From Haloferax elongans ATCC BAA-1513 (GTDB taxonomy: Archaea > Halobacteriota > Halobacteria > Halobacteriales > Haloferacaceae), in assembly GCF_000336755.1 (NCBI RefSeq), contig NZ_AOLK01000011.1, forward strand, positions 201,439 to 265,438: a DNA stretch of 64,000 bases, written 5' to 3'. A program made the translations under genes and the position numbers. Below the pieces are notes generated by a model. The model did no database searches and was not told the DNA's origin. It saw nothing but the letters and a program-made list of their open reading frames with translations. Each line of letters begins with the position of its first letter. The first letter of the stretch is position 1. Of this stretch, positions 33,407 to 40,928 are shown piece by piece.

Positions 33407-34294
33407 ATGAGCCAATACCGGCAGTCGGTATTCGCGTCGATACTCCCTAATCGACTCCTCCAGCCAATCAAGCAACACGGCGTGGCGGGTGCAACGCGAA
33501 AGGCACTCACCAGTCCGATGGCAGTGTATCGGCATCTCTCGTCCGCCGGAACGACGGAATTGCTGCCGAGACACCGGTATGAATCCCCGCCGTCCCCGAA
33601 CGAACTCGAATCGTTCGTCTCGGACCTCGGAATCGAAGCGACGCGTCGTGACGTCACCGACGCGTGGCTCGCACTCGCGGGCGACGAACAGTTCCGTGCG
33701 GAGTTGACGGCGTCGTTCCGGCGAACTGCGACCGGTCCGGACATGTTCTACCACAACTGGCGCGACGTTCTCTCCGCTCTCGTTCGACTCACGGAACCTG
33801 AGATGGTGGTCGAAACCGGCGTTCGTGGGGGGCTGAGTGCAGCGTATCTATTGAGTGCCCTCGACCAAAACGCCCGCGGGTCCCTCGTTTCTATCGACCT
33901 CGGAGATACCTCGGTGTTGCCCGCAGACCTCGACGACCCAGAAATCGGGTGGCTCGTCCCCCAGCGACTCCGGGAGCGCTGGGAGTTACGCTTGGGTGAC
34001 TCGACAACCGAACTGCCGTCTGTCCTCGACGACAGCACGGACCTGTTCTTCAGCGACGTTCCGAATGTCATCCTCCGAGACGAGTTGGCGATAGCGGCGA
34101 CACGGATGCGCCCGGGGTCGCTTATCGTTACCTGTTGCCCCGCTGGGTCGGCCGCCGAAGCGACGTGGAACGAGTTCGCCGACGCCGCGCTCACGAACAC
34201 CGCGCGAGCGACGCGATGGGTGTCTGAAGGCGGTCGTTCGGACCTCTGTGCCGGTATCTTGGGGGACGACGGCGCGGGTGGATTCGAGGCGTAA
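33407..34294 (+). CDS. Class I SAM-dependent methyltransferase, cephalosporin-hydroxylase-like
   Basis: 295 residues. The core reads VVETGVRGGLSAAYLLSALD (motif I, near 135) then ARGSLVSIDLGDTS and DLFFSDVPN, as in Methyltransf_24/CmcI-like proteins. The N-terminal 120 residues are a helical extension with Arg/Pro-rich segments. Substrate unknown; relatives often sit in surface glycan clusters, but none lies nearby. It follows the spermidine-synthase-like gene by 41 bases and probably shares its transcript. Confidence 0.78.
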   Translation: MSQYRQSVFASILPNRLLQPIKQHGVAGATRKALTSPMAVYRHLSSAGTTELLPRHRYESPPSPNELESFVSDLGIEATRRDVTDAWLALAGDEQFRAELTASFRRTATGPDMFYHNWRDVLSALVRLTEPEMVVETGVRGGLSAAYLLSALDQNARGSLVSIDLGDTSVLPADLDDPEIGWLVPQRLRERWELRLGDSTTELPSVLDDSTDLFFSDVPNVILRDELAIAATRMRPGSLIVTCCPAGSAAEATWNEFADAALTNTARATRWVSEGGRSDLCAGILGDDGAGGFEA

Positions 34295-34338
34295 ATCGCG
34301 CTGCATTCGTCTCCGCACTACTTCTCCGATGGCCTGCT

Positions 34339-35817
34339 TCACCCCTCAGACTGCCAGTCGAAGGCTCGCGACAGGTCGTGTGGGATGTGGCCGCCGCCTC
34401 GTTCTGCCCGCTTCAGATACCGGCGGAGGTCGCTTCGATACTCGGGGTGCGCGCAGTGTTCGACCATCTCTTCGGCTCGCTCTCGTGGTGAGAGTCCGCG
34501 CAAGTCGGCGACGCCCTGTTCCGTAATCACGACCGAGATATCCTGTTCGGTGTGGTCGACGTGCGGAACCATCGGCACGATGCGCGAGATGGCGCCCTCC
34601 TTTGCGGTCGACGACAGCGCCACAATCGGAATGAGCGCGTTGCGGTTGAAGTCTCCGCTCCCGCCGATGCCGTTCATCAGGTGCGTCCCACCGAGGTGCG
34701 TCGAATTAACGTGTCCATAGAGGTCGACTTCGAGGGCGCTGTTGACGCCGACGACACCGAAGCGGTTGACGACCGCCGGGTTGTTGGAGATGTCCGACGG
34801 CCGGAGCACGACGTTCTCTGCGTAGCGGTCGATGTCTTCGCAGAGCCGGTCTTGGCCGTCTTGGGACAGCGCGAGAGAGGTCGCACTCGCCACGTCGAGC
34901 AGTCCGTCGTCGAGCAGGTCCAAGAGGCCGTCCTGTATCACCTCGCCGTAGTAGTTGACCTCGCGGTCGCCGAAGTCGAAGTCGCCGAGCGCGCCCATAA
35001 GCGCGTTTCCGAGACTTCCGACGCCGAACTGGAGTTGAACCGACTCCGCAAAGACCGGGTTGTCGTGAATCTCGTCGGCCAGAAACTCCAGGAGGTTCGC
35101 AGCGATAGCGCGGTCGGCCGCGGTCGGTTCGCGGAACGTGTAGGAAGTGTCTCGGCGCTCGGTTCTCGTGACGCCGACGAGCTTCTCGCTCGGGAACTGG
35201 ATTCGCGACGTCCCGATTCGCTCGCCGGGGTGAGTCAGCGGAATCGGCTCGCGATTGGGCGGTCGCCCCGGCCGGTAGACGTCGTGTATCGCTTCGAGCT
35301 CTCGCGGGAGCGAGTCGTTGATTTCGACGATGAGGCGGTCTGCGGCGGCGACGTATGCGGGGGTTGGACCGATAGATAGCGAGGGAACGAACCAGTCGTC
35401 GCCTATGGCGACTGCCTCGACGACCGCGATGTCGACATCGACGTGCTGCCCGAGTTCGATTTCGTCACTGAGGCGGGAGATGTGGCTGTCGTGAAACGCG
35501 ATTTGGCCCTCGTTAATCGCCGCACGGGCCTCCGGTGTGACCTGATAGGGATACCGGCGCTCGATAGCTCCCGCTTCGACGAGCCGCGTGTCTATCTCTT
35601 CGCCGACGCTGCCGCCGCTGACGATGGTCAACGAGAGGTCGCGGTCGCTCTCGGCGAGTGCGAGCGGCACGGCCTTCGGGTAGCCGACGCTCCCGAACCC
35701 GCTCGTCGCGAGGGTTGCATCCGCCGGAATCGATGCCGCGAGCGTCTCGGCATCTTGGACGGTGACTGACCCGTGGATTCGATTCTCGCTCGGCTGGCTG
35801 TGGTTTTCGTCGGTCAT
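34339..35817 (-). CDS. Acetyl-CoA hydrolase/CoA-transferase family protein
   Basis: 492 residues of the Cat1/Ach1-like class. Segments include ATSGFGSVGYPKAVPLALAE, IVSGGSVGEEID, FGVGSLGNALMGALGDFDFG, and NYYGEVIQDGLLDLLDDGLL in which the Glu of YGE is expected to be the catalytic residue forming a CoA thioester. Near the C-terminus are GIGGSGDFNRNALIPI and ITEQGVADLRGLSPRERA. Probable reaction: CoA exchange between a short acyl-CoA (acetyl, succinyl, propionyl or 4-hydroxybutyryl) and a free acid. It lies one base downstream of the MaoC gene stop on the same strand. Confidence 0.9.
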   Translation of the reverse strand: MTDENHSQPSENRIHGSVTVQDAETLAASIPADATLATSGFGSVGYPKAVPLALAESDRDLSLTIVSGGSVGEEIDTRLVEAGAIERRYPYQVTPEARAAINEGQIAFHDSHISRLSDEIELGQHVDVDIAVVEAVAIGDDWFVPSLSIGPTPAYVAAADRLIVEINDSLPRELEAIHDVYRPGRPPNREPIPLTHPGERIGTSRIQFPSEKLVGVTRTERRDTSYTFREPTAADRAIAANLLEFLADEIHDNPVFAESVQLQFGVGSLGNALMGALGDFDFGDREVNYYGEVIQDGLLDLLDDGLLDVASATSLALSQDGQDRLCEDIDRYAENVVLRPSDISNNPAVVNRFGVVGVNSALEVDLYGHVNSTHLGGTHLMNGIGGSGDFNRNALIPIVALSSTAKEGAISRIVPMVPHVDHTEQDISVVITEQGVADLRGLSPRERAEEMVEHCAHPEYRSDLRRYLKRAERGGGHIPHDLSRAFDWQSEG

Positions 35818-35818
35818 C

Positions 35819-36385
35819 TCAGTTCACGTCCTCCGGTTGGGTACCGATTCCTTCCAGCCAGCCGGGTGGCGTGGCTGCGCTCGGTTGGGCGGACTCGCGT
35901 TTCAACACCATCGCGGTTCGTTCGAGCGACAACACGGGGTCGCCGTCTTGGTTGTACGCGCGAAGCTCCGTCGTGACGAGGCCGACGTGGTTTCGCGACT
36001 CGCTCGGACGGGTTTCGAGCACCTCCGATTCGGCGAATATCGTATCGCCGTGATAGACCGGTGCGTGGTGTTTGACCTTGTCGTAGCCGAGATTCGCCGT
36101 CGCGTTCATGGTCACGTCGATGACGCTCATGCCGACCGCGAGCGCGATAACGACCGTCCCGTTGACGAGGCGTTCACCGAACTCCGTCTGGCTCGCGTAG
36201 GCCTCGTTGAAGTGCATTGGATTGAGGTTCATCGTCACGTTCGTCAGCCACACGTCGTCGGTCTCGGTGACGGTTCGGCCGAACGGGTGTTTGTACACGT
36301 CGCCGACGCGGAAGTCTTCGAAGAAACGTCCGTGCCAGCCGCTGACGAGTCGGCGTTCGGATGTGTCGGTCGAGCGTTCGGTCAT
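35819..36385 (-). CDS. MaoC-family dehydratase
   Basis: 188 residues from the ATG at 36385 (a GTG two codons upstream is possible). Hot-dog fold: an N-terminal RFFEDFRVGDVYKHPFGRTV, the hydratase-like segment VTMNLNPMHFNEAYASQTEF in which the usual D-x-N-P-x-H is altered to MNLNPMH, and VYHGDTIFAESEVLETRPS. The catalytic Asp position appears to be Asn or Met, so activity may differ from the enzyme at 8950. It is directly adjacent to the CoA-transferase, suggesting a small acyl-CoA module (for example hydroxyacyl/enoyl acid activation). Confidence 0.82.
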   Translation of the reverse strand: MTERSTDTSERRLVSGWHGRFFEDFRVGDVYKHPFGRTVTETDDVWLTNVTMNLNPMHFNEAYASQTEFGERLVNGTVVIALAVGMSVIDVTMNATANLGYDKVKHHAPVYHGDTIFAESEVLETRPSESRNHVGLVTTELRAYNQDGDPVLSLERTAMVLKRESAQPSAATPPGWLEGIGTQPEDVN

Positions 36386-36411
36386 TGACACTCAGTTTCG
36401 CGCTCCGAACG

Positions 36412-36603
36412 TTACTCTGTTCTGTCGAGGGCGTCCCGGTAGGCACGCGGTCCCGCGACGGCGGCGGTTCCGAGTACCATCAGCATCACTCCCGTTTCCA
36501 GTCGTTGGCTCGCGACGACAGCGGGCGTGAGCATTCCGGTCAAAAGGAGGACGCCGACGAGAAACATGATACTGCCGAGGACATCGAGTGGTTGAATATT
36601 CAC
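36412..36603 (-). CDS. Small membrane protein, 63 residues
   Basis: From the GTG at 36603: MNIQPLDVLGSIMFLVGVLL and a second hydrophobic stretch LETGVMLMVLGTAAVAGP, then a basic tail. Two membrane helices, no known domain. An AT-rich sequence (AATAAGA) lies about 40 bases upstream. Placed at the boundary between ordinary sequence and the AT-rich islet; it belongs to the GC-rich side by codon use. Confidence 0.55.
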   Translation of the reverse strand: MNIQPLDVLGSIMFLVGVLLLTGMLTPAVVASQRLETGVMLMVLGTAAVAGPRAYRDALDRTE

Positions 36604-36678
36604 CTTGGTTGAGGTGATTCCCGCTCGTCGCAAAAGTCTTATTGCTGTTATTTGGGAGACCGCGGTGACGGATGGCGA

Positions 36679-37104
36679 TTACTGTCTGAAAAATTCTATC
36701 TCGAATCCATTTAGAATGTGGACGATGAGAGATTGACCTTTCTCCCCGGTTACTTCCCATTGCGTACTGCGCTGGGCACGCTCCTGGTCTTTCGAACTGC
36801 GTTGGGTGTGTTCCTCGTCTTCCATCTGCTCCGCTTCGACCTGTACGTCGTACGTTCCGGGGCGAGCAACGTCAGTGTGTGTCGAGCGATAGCCGTGCGC
36901 TGGCGGTTTTTGGACTCTCTCACGGTATACTTGCTTGGGACCCGAAAATAGTCCGCCGTCACGTCGTATCGTAATTTCGACCCAAATTTTCTGTTCTGTG
37001 AGGTTCCCAACCTGAATATTCCCGCTCTCATTGGGGGGTAGCGAACAGCCAGCAAGCGGAACGGTTCCGACAGTTGCGGCGATGAATTGACGTCTGGAGG
37101 GCAC
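36679..37104 (-). CDS. Secreted lipoprotein with haloarchaeal lipobox
   Basis: 141 residues from a GTG start: MPSRRQFIAATVGTVPLAGC. This is a Tat-like signal (SRRQF) ending in a lipobox with C20, so the mature protein should be a lipid-anchored surface protein. The mature part (GNIQVGNLTEQKIWVEITIR onward) is beta-rich; residues 90-120 are very polar and charged. No named domain. It is the third gene of the AT-rich islet and follows the acidic partner gene after a 132-base AT-rich gap with its own possible promoter. An immunity or receptor role for the neighbouring secreted pair is speculative. Confidence 0.7.
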   Translation of the reverse strand: MPSRRQFIAATVGTVPLAGCSLPPNESGNIQVGNLTEQKIWVEITIRRDGGLFSGPKQVYRERVQKPPAHGYRSTHTDVARPGTYDVQVEAEQMEDEEHTQRSSKDQERAQRSTQWEVTGEKGQSLIVHILNGFEIEFFRQ

Positions 37105-37236
37105 AATTGTTCAATGAATTGCCATGAGTATACGTCTTTTGTATCTCACGTCCTCCAAGCACAGAATCACTAAAGAATATTCGACAAACAAGATATAAAT
37201 AATAACTAGGGGTGTGAATAACGTTTTATCACATAG

Positions 37237-37932
37237 TCAATTATCTTTCATAATTTCAATTGTCCGTTCGATATCTATGTCTGGTGTGTCACTGTATATG
37301 ACCTCTGGACCTGCACAGTGGTGAATCACTTCAAAGCTATAGCTTTGACTCAAATTGACATCCATCTCTCTGACATCTTTCTCTATATCCGCTGCTTCGA
37401 AGTCCCACTGAACACCTACTGTGTCTTTTTGACCGGTAGGAAGCTCTTCTCCATCAACTCCGTAATCAAACTTCCAGTCTGTATATTCGTAAGGTTGCGG
37501 ATCATACTCTACACTTGAGTAATATGCGATTGAAGGTCCCGCACTGATTGGTCCTAACCCAACAGAAATTGAGAATTTGATGTCATCATCTTTTTCGTCC
37601 TCACCTGGTTTTTGTGCATCTGTACATAATACAGTTTGGTCCTGGGCTTCAGGATAACCAACTCTGAAATTAGCTTCGGTCCCTTGAATATACCAAGACC
37701 CACCACCATAGATCCCACACCCCTTGTCTGGGTCTTTTATCTCCGGTTGTTCACTGAAGTATCCCTGTAGATGCCAAGTGTTGGATTCATGTTCGACTAA
37801 CTTCTCAGGATCATCGTCAACAGGCCCACTTTCATCCACCGTTGCGAACCCGTGGTACTTCCAGCCTGTGATGTTATTTCCGTCTTTGTCATCTGATTCA
37901 ACAGGTTTCTGATCGACAGGTTTGTACCCCAT
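37237..37932 (-). CDS. Acidic, beta-rich protein coupled to the Tat-exported protein (unknown)
   Basis: 231 residues. No signal peptide or membrane helix; very acidic, with four cysteines, two of them in GCGIYGG and VLCTDAQ. The central part (IKFSISVGLGPISAGPSIAY) alternates like beta strands, as does VEYDPQPYEYTDWKFDYG. The ATG overlaps the TAA of the upstream Tat-exported gene (TAATG), so translation is coupled. Codon use is AT-rich and unlike the flanking genes. I do not recognise the family. It could be an exported partner (piggyback through Tat), a cytoplasmic antidote, or a surface protein. Confidence 0.68.
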   Translation of the reverse strand: MGYKPVDQKPVESDDKDGNNITGWKYHGFATVDESGPVDDDPEKLVEHESNTWHLQGYFSEQPEIKDPDKGCGIYGGGSWYIQGTEANFRVGYPEAQDQTVLCTDAQKPGEDEKDDDIKFSISVGLGPISAGPSIAYYSSVEYDPQPYEYTDWKFDYGVDGEELPTGQKDTVGVQWDFEAADIEKDVREMDVNLSQSYSFEVIHHCAGPEVIYSDTPDIDIERTIEIMKDN

Positions 37933-38441
37933 TATCGATCACCCTGAAGCTTCGTCTGTTGAAGAACGCTTTTCCAGTCGCTATCGTGTCCCTTTGGGCG
38001 AAGTGTGAACGCAACTTTACGCCTATTTTTCTCGAAGTACCCGCCGATACCGCCATCATCAACCGCAGTAAGGCTAACATATTTAGCGGGGATATCGTTT
38101 GCATTCTTTTTGCTCAGGTTCTTTTTATCTTTCTTGAATTTATGCTTTGTTTTACTAAATTTATTCCGTGACTTTGTGGTCATCTCTGACGTATTTAATT
38201 TATTCATGTTGAATTTCTTATTCCCAACTCGGAGGTTCCCTGTGAGATCACTGTGTAAACCATTCATCTGTGCAGAAGCATCACCCAGTATTTCGTGGGT
38301 CACTGGGTCGTAGGCAACACCAGTATACTTTGATCCACTGTTTTTAGCCGCGACAGTTGGTACTACCGTGGTTCCAAGCATACCTGCACCAATGGTTTTC
38401 AACACAGTTCTTCTCTTCTGGGTTGGAGGGCGTTTACCCAT
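37932..38441 (-). CDS. Tat-exported lysine-rich protein (unknown; halocin-like setting)
   Basis: 169 residues beginning MGKRPPTQKRRTVLKTIGAG, a Tat signal (KRRTVLK) with hydrophobic core and probable cleavage after VAA near 32. The mature part starts KNSGSKYTGVAYDPVTHEIL and carries a striking basic run rich in Lys/Arg/Ser/Asn (about 88-120), unusual in an acidic haloarchaeal proteome. No cysteines. The ATG is 25 bases from an AT-rich TATA element (TTTAATTTAT, 38461-38470), fitting leaderless transcription. The stop overlaps the ATG of the acidic partner, so the two are produced together. Function is unknown; a secreted antimicrobial or surface adhesion role is speculation. Confidence 0.7.
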   Translation of the reverse strand: MGKRPPTQKRRTVLKTIGAGMLGTTVVPTVAAKNSGSKYTGVAYDPVTHEILGDASAQMNGLHSDLTGNLRVGNKKFNMNKLNTSEMTTKSRNKFSKTKHKFKKDKKNLSKKNANDIPAKYVSLTAVDDGGIGGYFEKNRRKVAFTLRPKGHDSDWKSVLQQTKLQGDR

Positions 38442-38870
38442 ACTATCTTGTCAACCAGAAATAAATTAAAACTTTCTAACTATAATTGGTAACTACTATT
38501 ATATGGGTTGAATCAATATTGTATATGTAGCGAATTACAATCGACTAATGTATTAGGAAATTTGATCTTAATGGTGATTGCGTATACAAAATTCTAGTTT
38601 TCACAACAGTGAGTTTTTAGGAATGGGTTAGAAGAGCAATTCTCTTCAGAAGACTGATTATAGTTTGTGTTTTGAAGATGGTATTTGTTACTGACGAATA
38701 TACTCTGCTGAACTTTCTCAACTCGCTGGTACACCAAGAAATCGTGGGTGACGTGGCGACCACAATGCCCGCATTCCCGAGGCTTCGCCTCGGTGAACAG
38801 GAGCATCACGCCAACCACCGCTGTTGGCTGTTAAAACCGGCAAAATTAGCCGAATTCCCCTTAATGGGTA
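38442..38870. other. AT-rich gap with hairpin and gene remnant
   Basis: About 430 bases between the Tat-protein start and tRNA-Pro. The part near 38450-38720 is strongly AT-rich and holds the promoter of the Tat-protein gene. From about 38720 the composition jumps back to GC-rich, and this part has the zinc-ribbon remnant and a perfect hairpin CCGAGGC-TTC-GCCTCGG at 38777-38793. No intact gene is supported. A T-rich run (38839-38849 as minus-strand TTTTGCCGGTTTT) downstream of the tRNA may end its transcript. Confidence 0.6.
38594..38818 (-). pseudogene. Truncated zinc-ribbon protein (DUF7563-like remnant)
   Basis: A 74-residue frame (GTG start) whose N-terminal part reads KPRECGHCGRHVTHDFLVYQ, close to the small haloarchaeal zinc-ribbon family that usually begins ECxxCGxxVTxxFxRVF and continues to a second CxxC. 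Here the second cysteine pair is gone and the frame runs into AT-rich sequence at about 38720 with no homology to the family. The likely cause is an insertion or deletion at the islet edge. Family assignment is from memory. Confidence 0.45.
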
Positions 38871-38943
38871 TGGGACCGCCCGGATTTGAACCGGGGTCAC
38901 GGGCACCCAAGGCCCGAAGTATACCAGGCTAACCCACGGTCCC
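38871..38943 (-). tRNA. tRNA-Pro(UGG)
   Basis: Complete 73-base cloverleaf on the minus strand. Acceptor GGGACCG pairs with CGGTCCC with discriminator A, anticodon stem CGGGC/GCCCG surrounds the loop CTTGGGT with anticodon TGG, and the T arm is CCCGG-TTCAAAT-CCGGG. No CCA is encoded and no intron seen. Its 3' end faces the AT-rich islet at lower coordinates. Confidence 0.95.
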
Positions 38944-38993
38944 GCATATACGTCTCTCCTCGTCTTGGAGTAAAGGGTTTCGTTCCTCGATTT

Positions 38994-40850
38994 TCAGGTG
39001 AGGGGGAAGAAATACGCCACTCCGAGGGTCGTCACAATGCCGAGAACCAGCTGTAGCGGGCCGCCAACGCGAATATAGTCCGTGAATTTGTACCCGCCCG
39101 GGCCGTACACGAACAGATTCGTCTGATAGCCGACCGGCGTCATGAACGCGGTCGAGGCAGCGAACATCACGGCGAGGACGAACGAGAAGGGTCGCGCGCC
39201 CAACGTCGTCGCCGCCTCGATGGCCACCGGAATCATGAGCACGACACTCGCGTTGTTCGAGATGATGTTCGTCAGCAGCGCCGTCACGAAGTAGAACACG
39301 CCGAGGACGCCGAGAAGCGGGAGGACCGTCCCCGACATCACGACCAGCTCGGCGAGGAGGGCGGCCGCGCCCGAGGTCTCCATGGCGATGCCCAACGGGA
39401 TGACACCTGCGAGGAGGAAGATGACGTCCCACTGGACGGCGTCGTACAGTTCGGGCGGCCGGAGACACTTCGTCGCGACCATCGCGAGTGCGCCCATGAG
39501 TGCCGAGACGACAATCGGGACGAAATCGAGTGCCGCGAGGGCGACGACGCCCGCGACGATGCCGACAGCGACGGGAATCTTCGACTCGCGGTAGTCGTGG
39601 CGCTCGATTTCCTGTGCGACGATGAAGTTTCGGTTGTTGTCGAGGCGCTCGATGCTGCTGGCGGTTCCCTGAATGAGGAGTGTGTCGCCGACGCGAAGTG
39701 GGAGGTTGTCCATCCGACGGCGGATGAGTTCGCCCCCACGTCGGAGCGCGAGGACGGTCGCGTTGTATCGCTGTCTGAAGCTCGCAGAGGTGAGCGTCTC
39801 GCCGACGAGTGACGACCCCGGCGCGACGACGATTTCGACGAGGTTCTGCCCTTCGTCTGCGAGTTCGAGTTCGTCTTCCGTGACCGTCACGGGGACGAGG
39901 TCGAGTCCCTCTACGTCGAGGAGTTCGACGAGGGTGTCGCGGTCGGTCCTGACGGTGAACACGTCGCCGACCTGTATCTCCTTCGGGCCGAGCGGTTCGA
40001 GGAAGACGCTGTCACCGCGAATCAACTGCAGGAGGTCGACGTCGAAGTCCGTCTCGACGAGCGCAGTCTGTACCTGCTGTCCGACGACCGGCGAGTCCTC
40101 CCTGACGACGACTTCGGTCAGGTACTCCGCCATCTCGAACTCCTCGGTCAGGTCCCTTCGAGGCTCGATTCTGGCGGGTGTGAGTCGCCGCCCGACAGTC
40201 AGGAGATAGATGGTGCCGACGACCATGACGACGACTCCGAGGTGGGTGAACTGGAACATCGAGATGGCCGCCTCACCGGTGATGCGCGAGTACACGTCGC
40301 TGGCGAGGATGTTGGTCGACGTTCCGATGAGGGTCAACATTCCGCCGAACATCGAGGCGTACGAAAGCGGCAAGAGGAGCTTCGACGGCGACGTATTCCC
40401 GCGCTCTGCGAGGTCCGTCACCATCGGGAGCAAGATGGCGACGGCGGCAGTGTTGTTGATGAACCCCGAGATTGGGCTGACGACACCGACCGTCGCACCG
40501 AGTTGCTTCAACTCGTCGTCCCCGGTGAACGACGCGATTTTCGCACCGAGCAGTTGGATGATGCCCGTTCGCTGGACGCCTTCGCTCAGGATAAACATCG
40601 CAAGAACGGTCAGCGTCGCCGTGTTGGCGAACCCAGACAGCGCGTCACCCGGATACGACTCGAAAAAGACGATTGGCGCGCCAAGCAGTCCGAGGGAGAC
40701 GAATAGCTCCGAGACTGGCTGGACCAACATCAGCGTCACCATCACGCCGATGGCAGTCACGTCCACCGGAACCGGCTCCGTCGCGAAGAACAGCAACGCG
40801 AGGAGGATGATGGCGAAGATGACCACGATACCCGGAGTTATCGCTACCAC
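38994..40850 (-). CDS. SLC13/DASS-type transporter with two RCK-C (TrkA-C) domains
   Basis: 618 residues from a GTG. The N-terminal half has five or six membrane helices including NTATLTVLAMFILSEGVQRT and GFINNTAAVAILLPMVTDLA (the SNT-like substrate motif) with GTSTNILAS. Two TrkA-C domains follow (about 245-320 and 330-410), and a second membrane block contains ISNNASVVLMIPVAIEAATT and TPVGYQTNLFVYGPGGY. Members carry dicarboxylates, sulfate or other anions with Na+. The RCK-C pair would sense a nucleotide or metal. Substrate unknown. It ends 50 bases before tRNA-Pro. Confidence 0.92.
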   Translation of the reverse strand: MVAITPGIVVIFAIILLALLFFATEPVPVDVTAIGVMVTLMLVQPVSELFVSLGLLGAPIVFFESYPGDALSGFANTATLTVLAMFILSEGVQRTGIIQLLGAKIASFTGDDELKQLGATVGVVSPISGFINNTAAVAILLPMVTDLAERGNTSPSKLLLPLSYASMFGGMLTLIGTSTNILASDVYSRITGEAAISMFQFTHLGVVVMVVGTIYLLTVGRRLTPARIEPRRDLTEEFEMAEYLTEVVVREDSPVVGQQVQTALVETDFDVDLLQLIRGDSVFLEPLGPKEIQVGDVFTVRTDRDTLVELLDVEGLDLVPVTVTEDELELADEGQNLVEIVVAPGSSLVGETLTSASFRQRYNATVLALRRGGELIRRRMDNLPLRVGDTLLIQGTASSIERLDNNRNFIVAQEIERHDYRESKIPVAVGIVAGVVALAALDFVPIVVSALMGALAMVATKCLRPPELYDAVQWDVIFLLAGVIPLGIAMETSGAAALLAELVVMSGTVLPLLGVLGVFYFVTALLTNIISNNASVVLMIPVAIEAATTLGARPFSFVLAVMFAASTAFMTPVGYQTNLFVYGPGGYKFTDYIRVGGPLQLVLGIVTTLGVAYFFPLT

Positions 40851-40928
40851 GCGGGTATCGAGGTACTGACAGCCGAAAAGGGTGCGGGATTCGGAACGTT
40901 TCCCGTGGTTGACTACCGATGTCCGGGG

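Noticed and set aside
36650..36680. Duplicate of the tRNA-Pro 3' end marking the left islet boundary
   Set aside because: TGGGAGACCGCGGTGACGG resembles the tRNA end only weakly; too little identity to call an attachment site.
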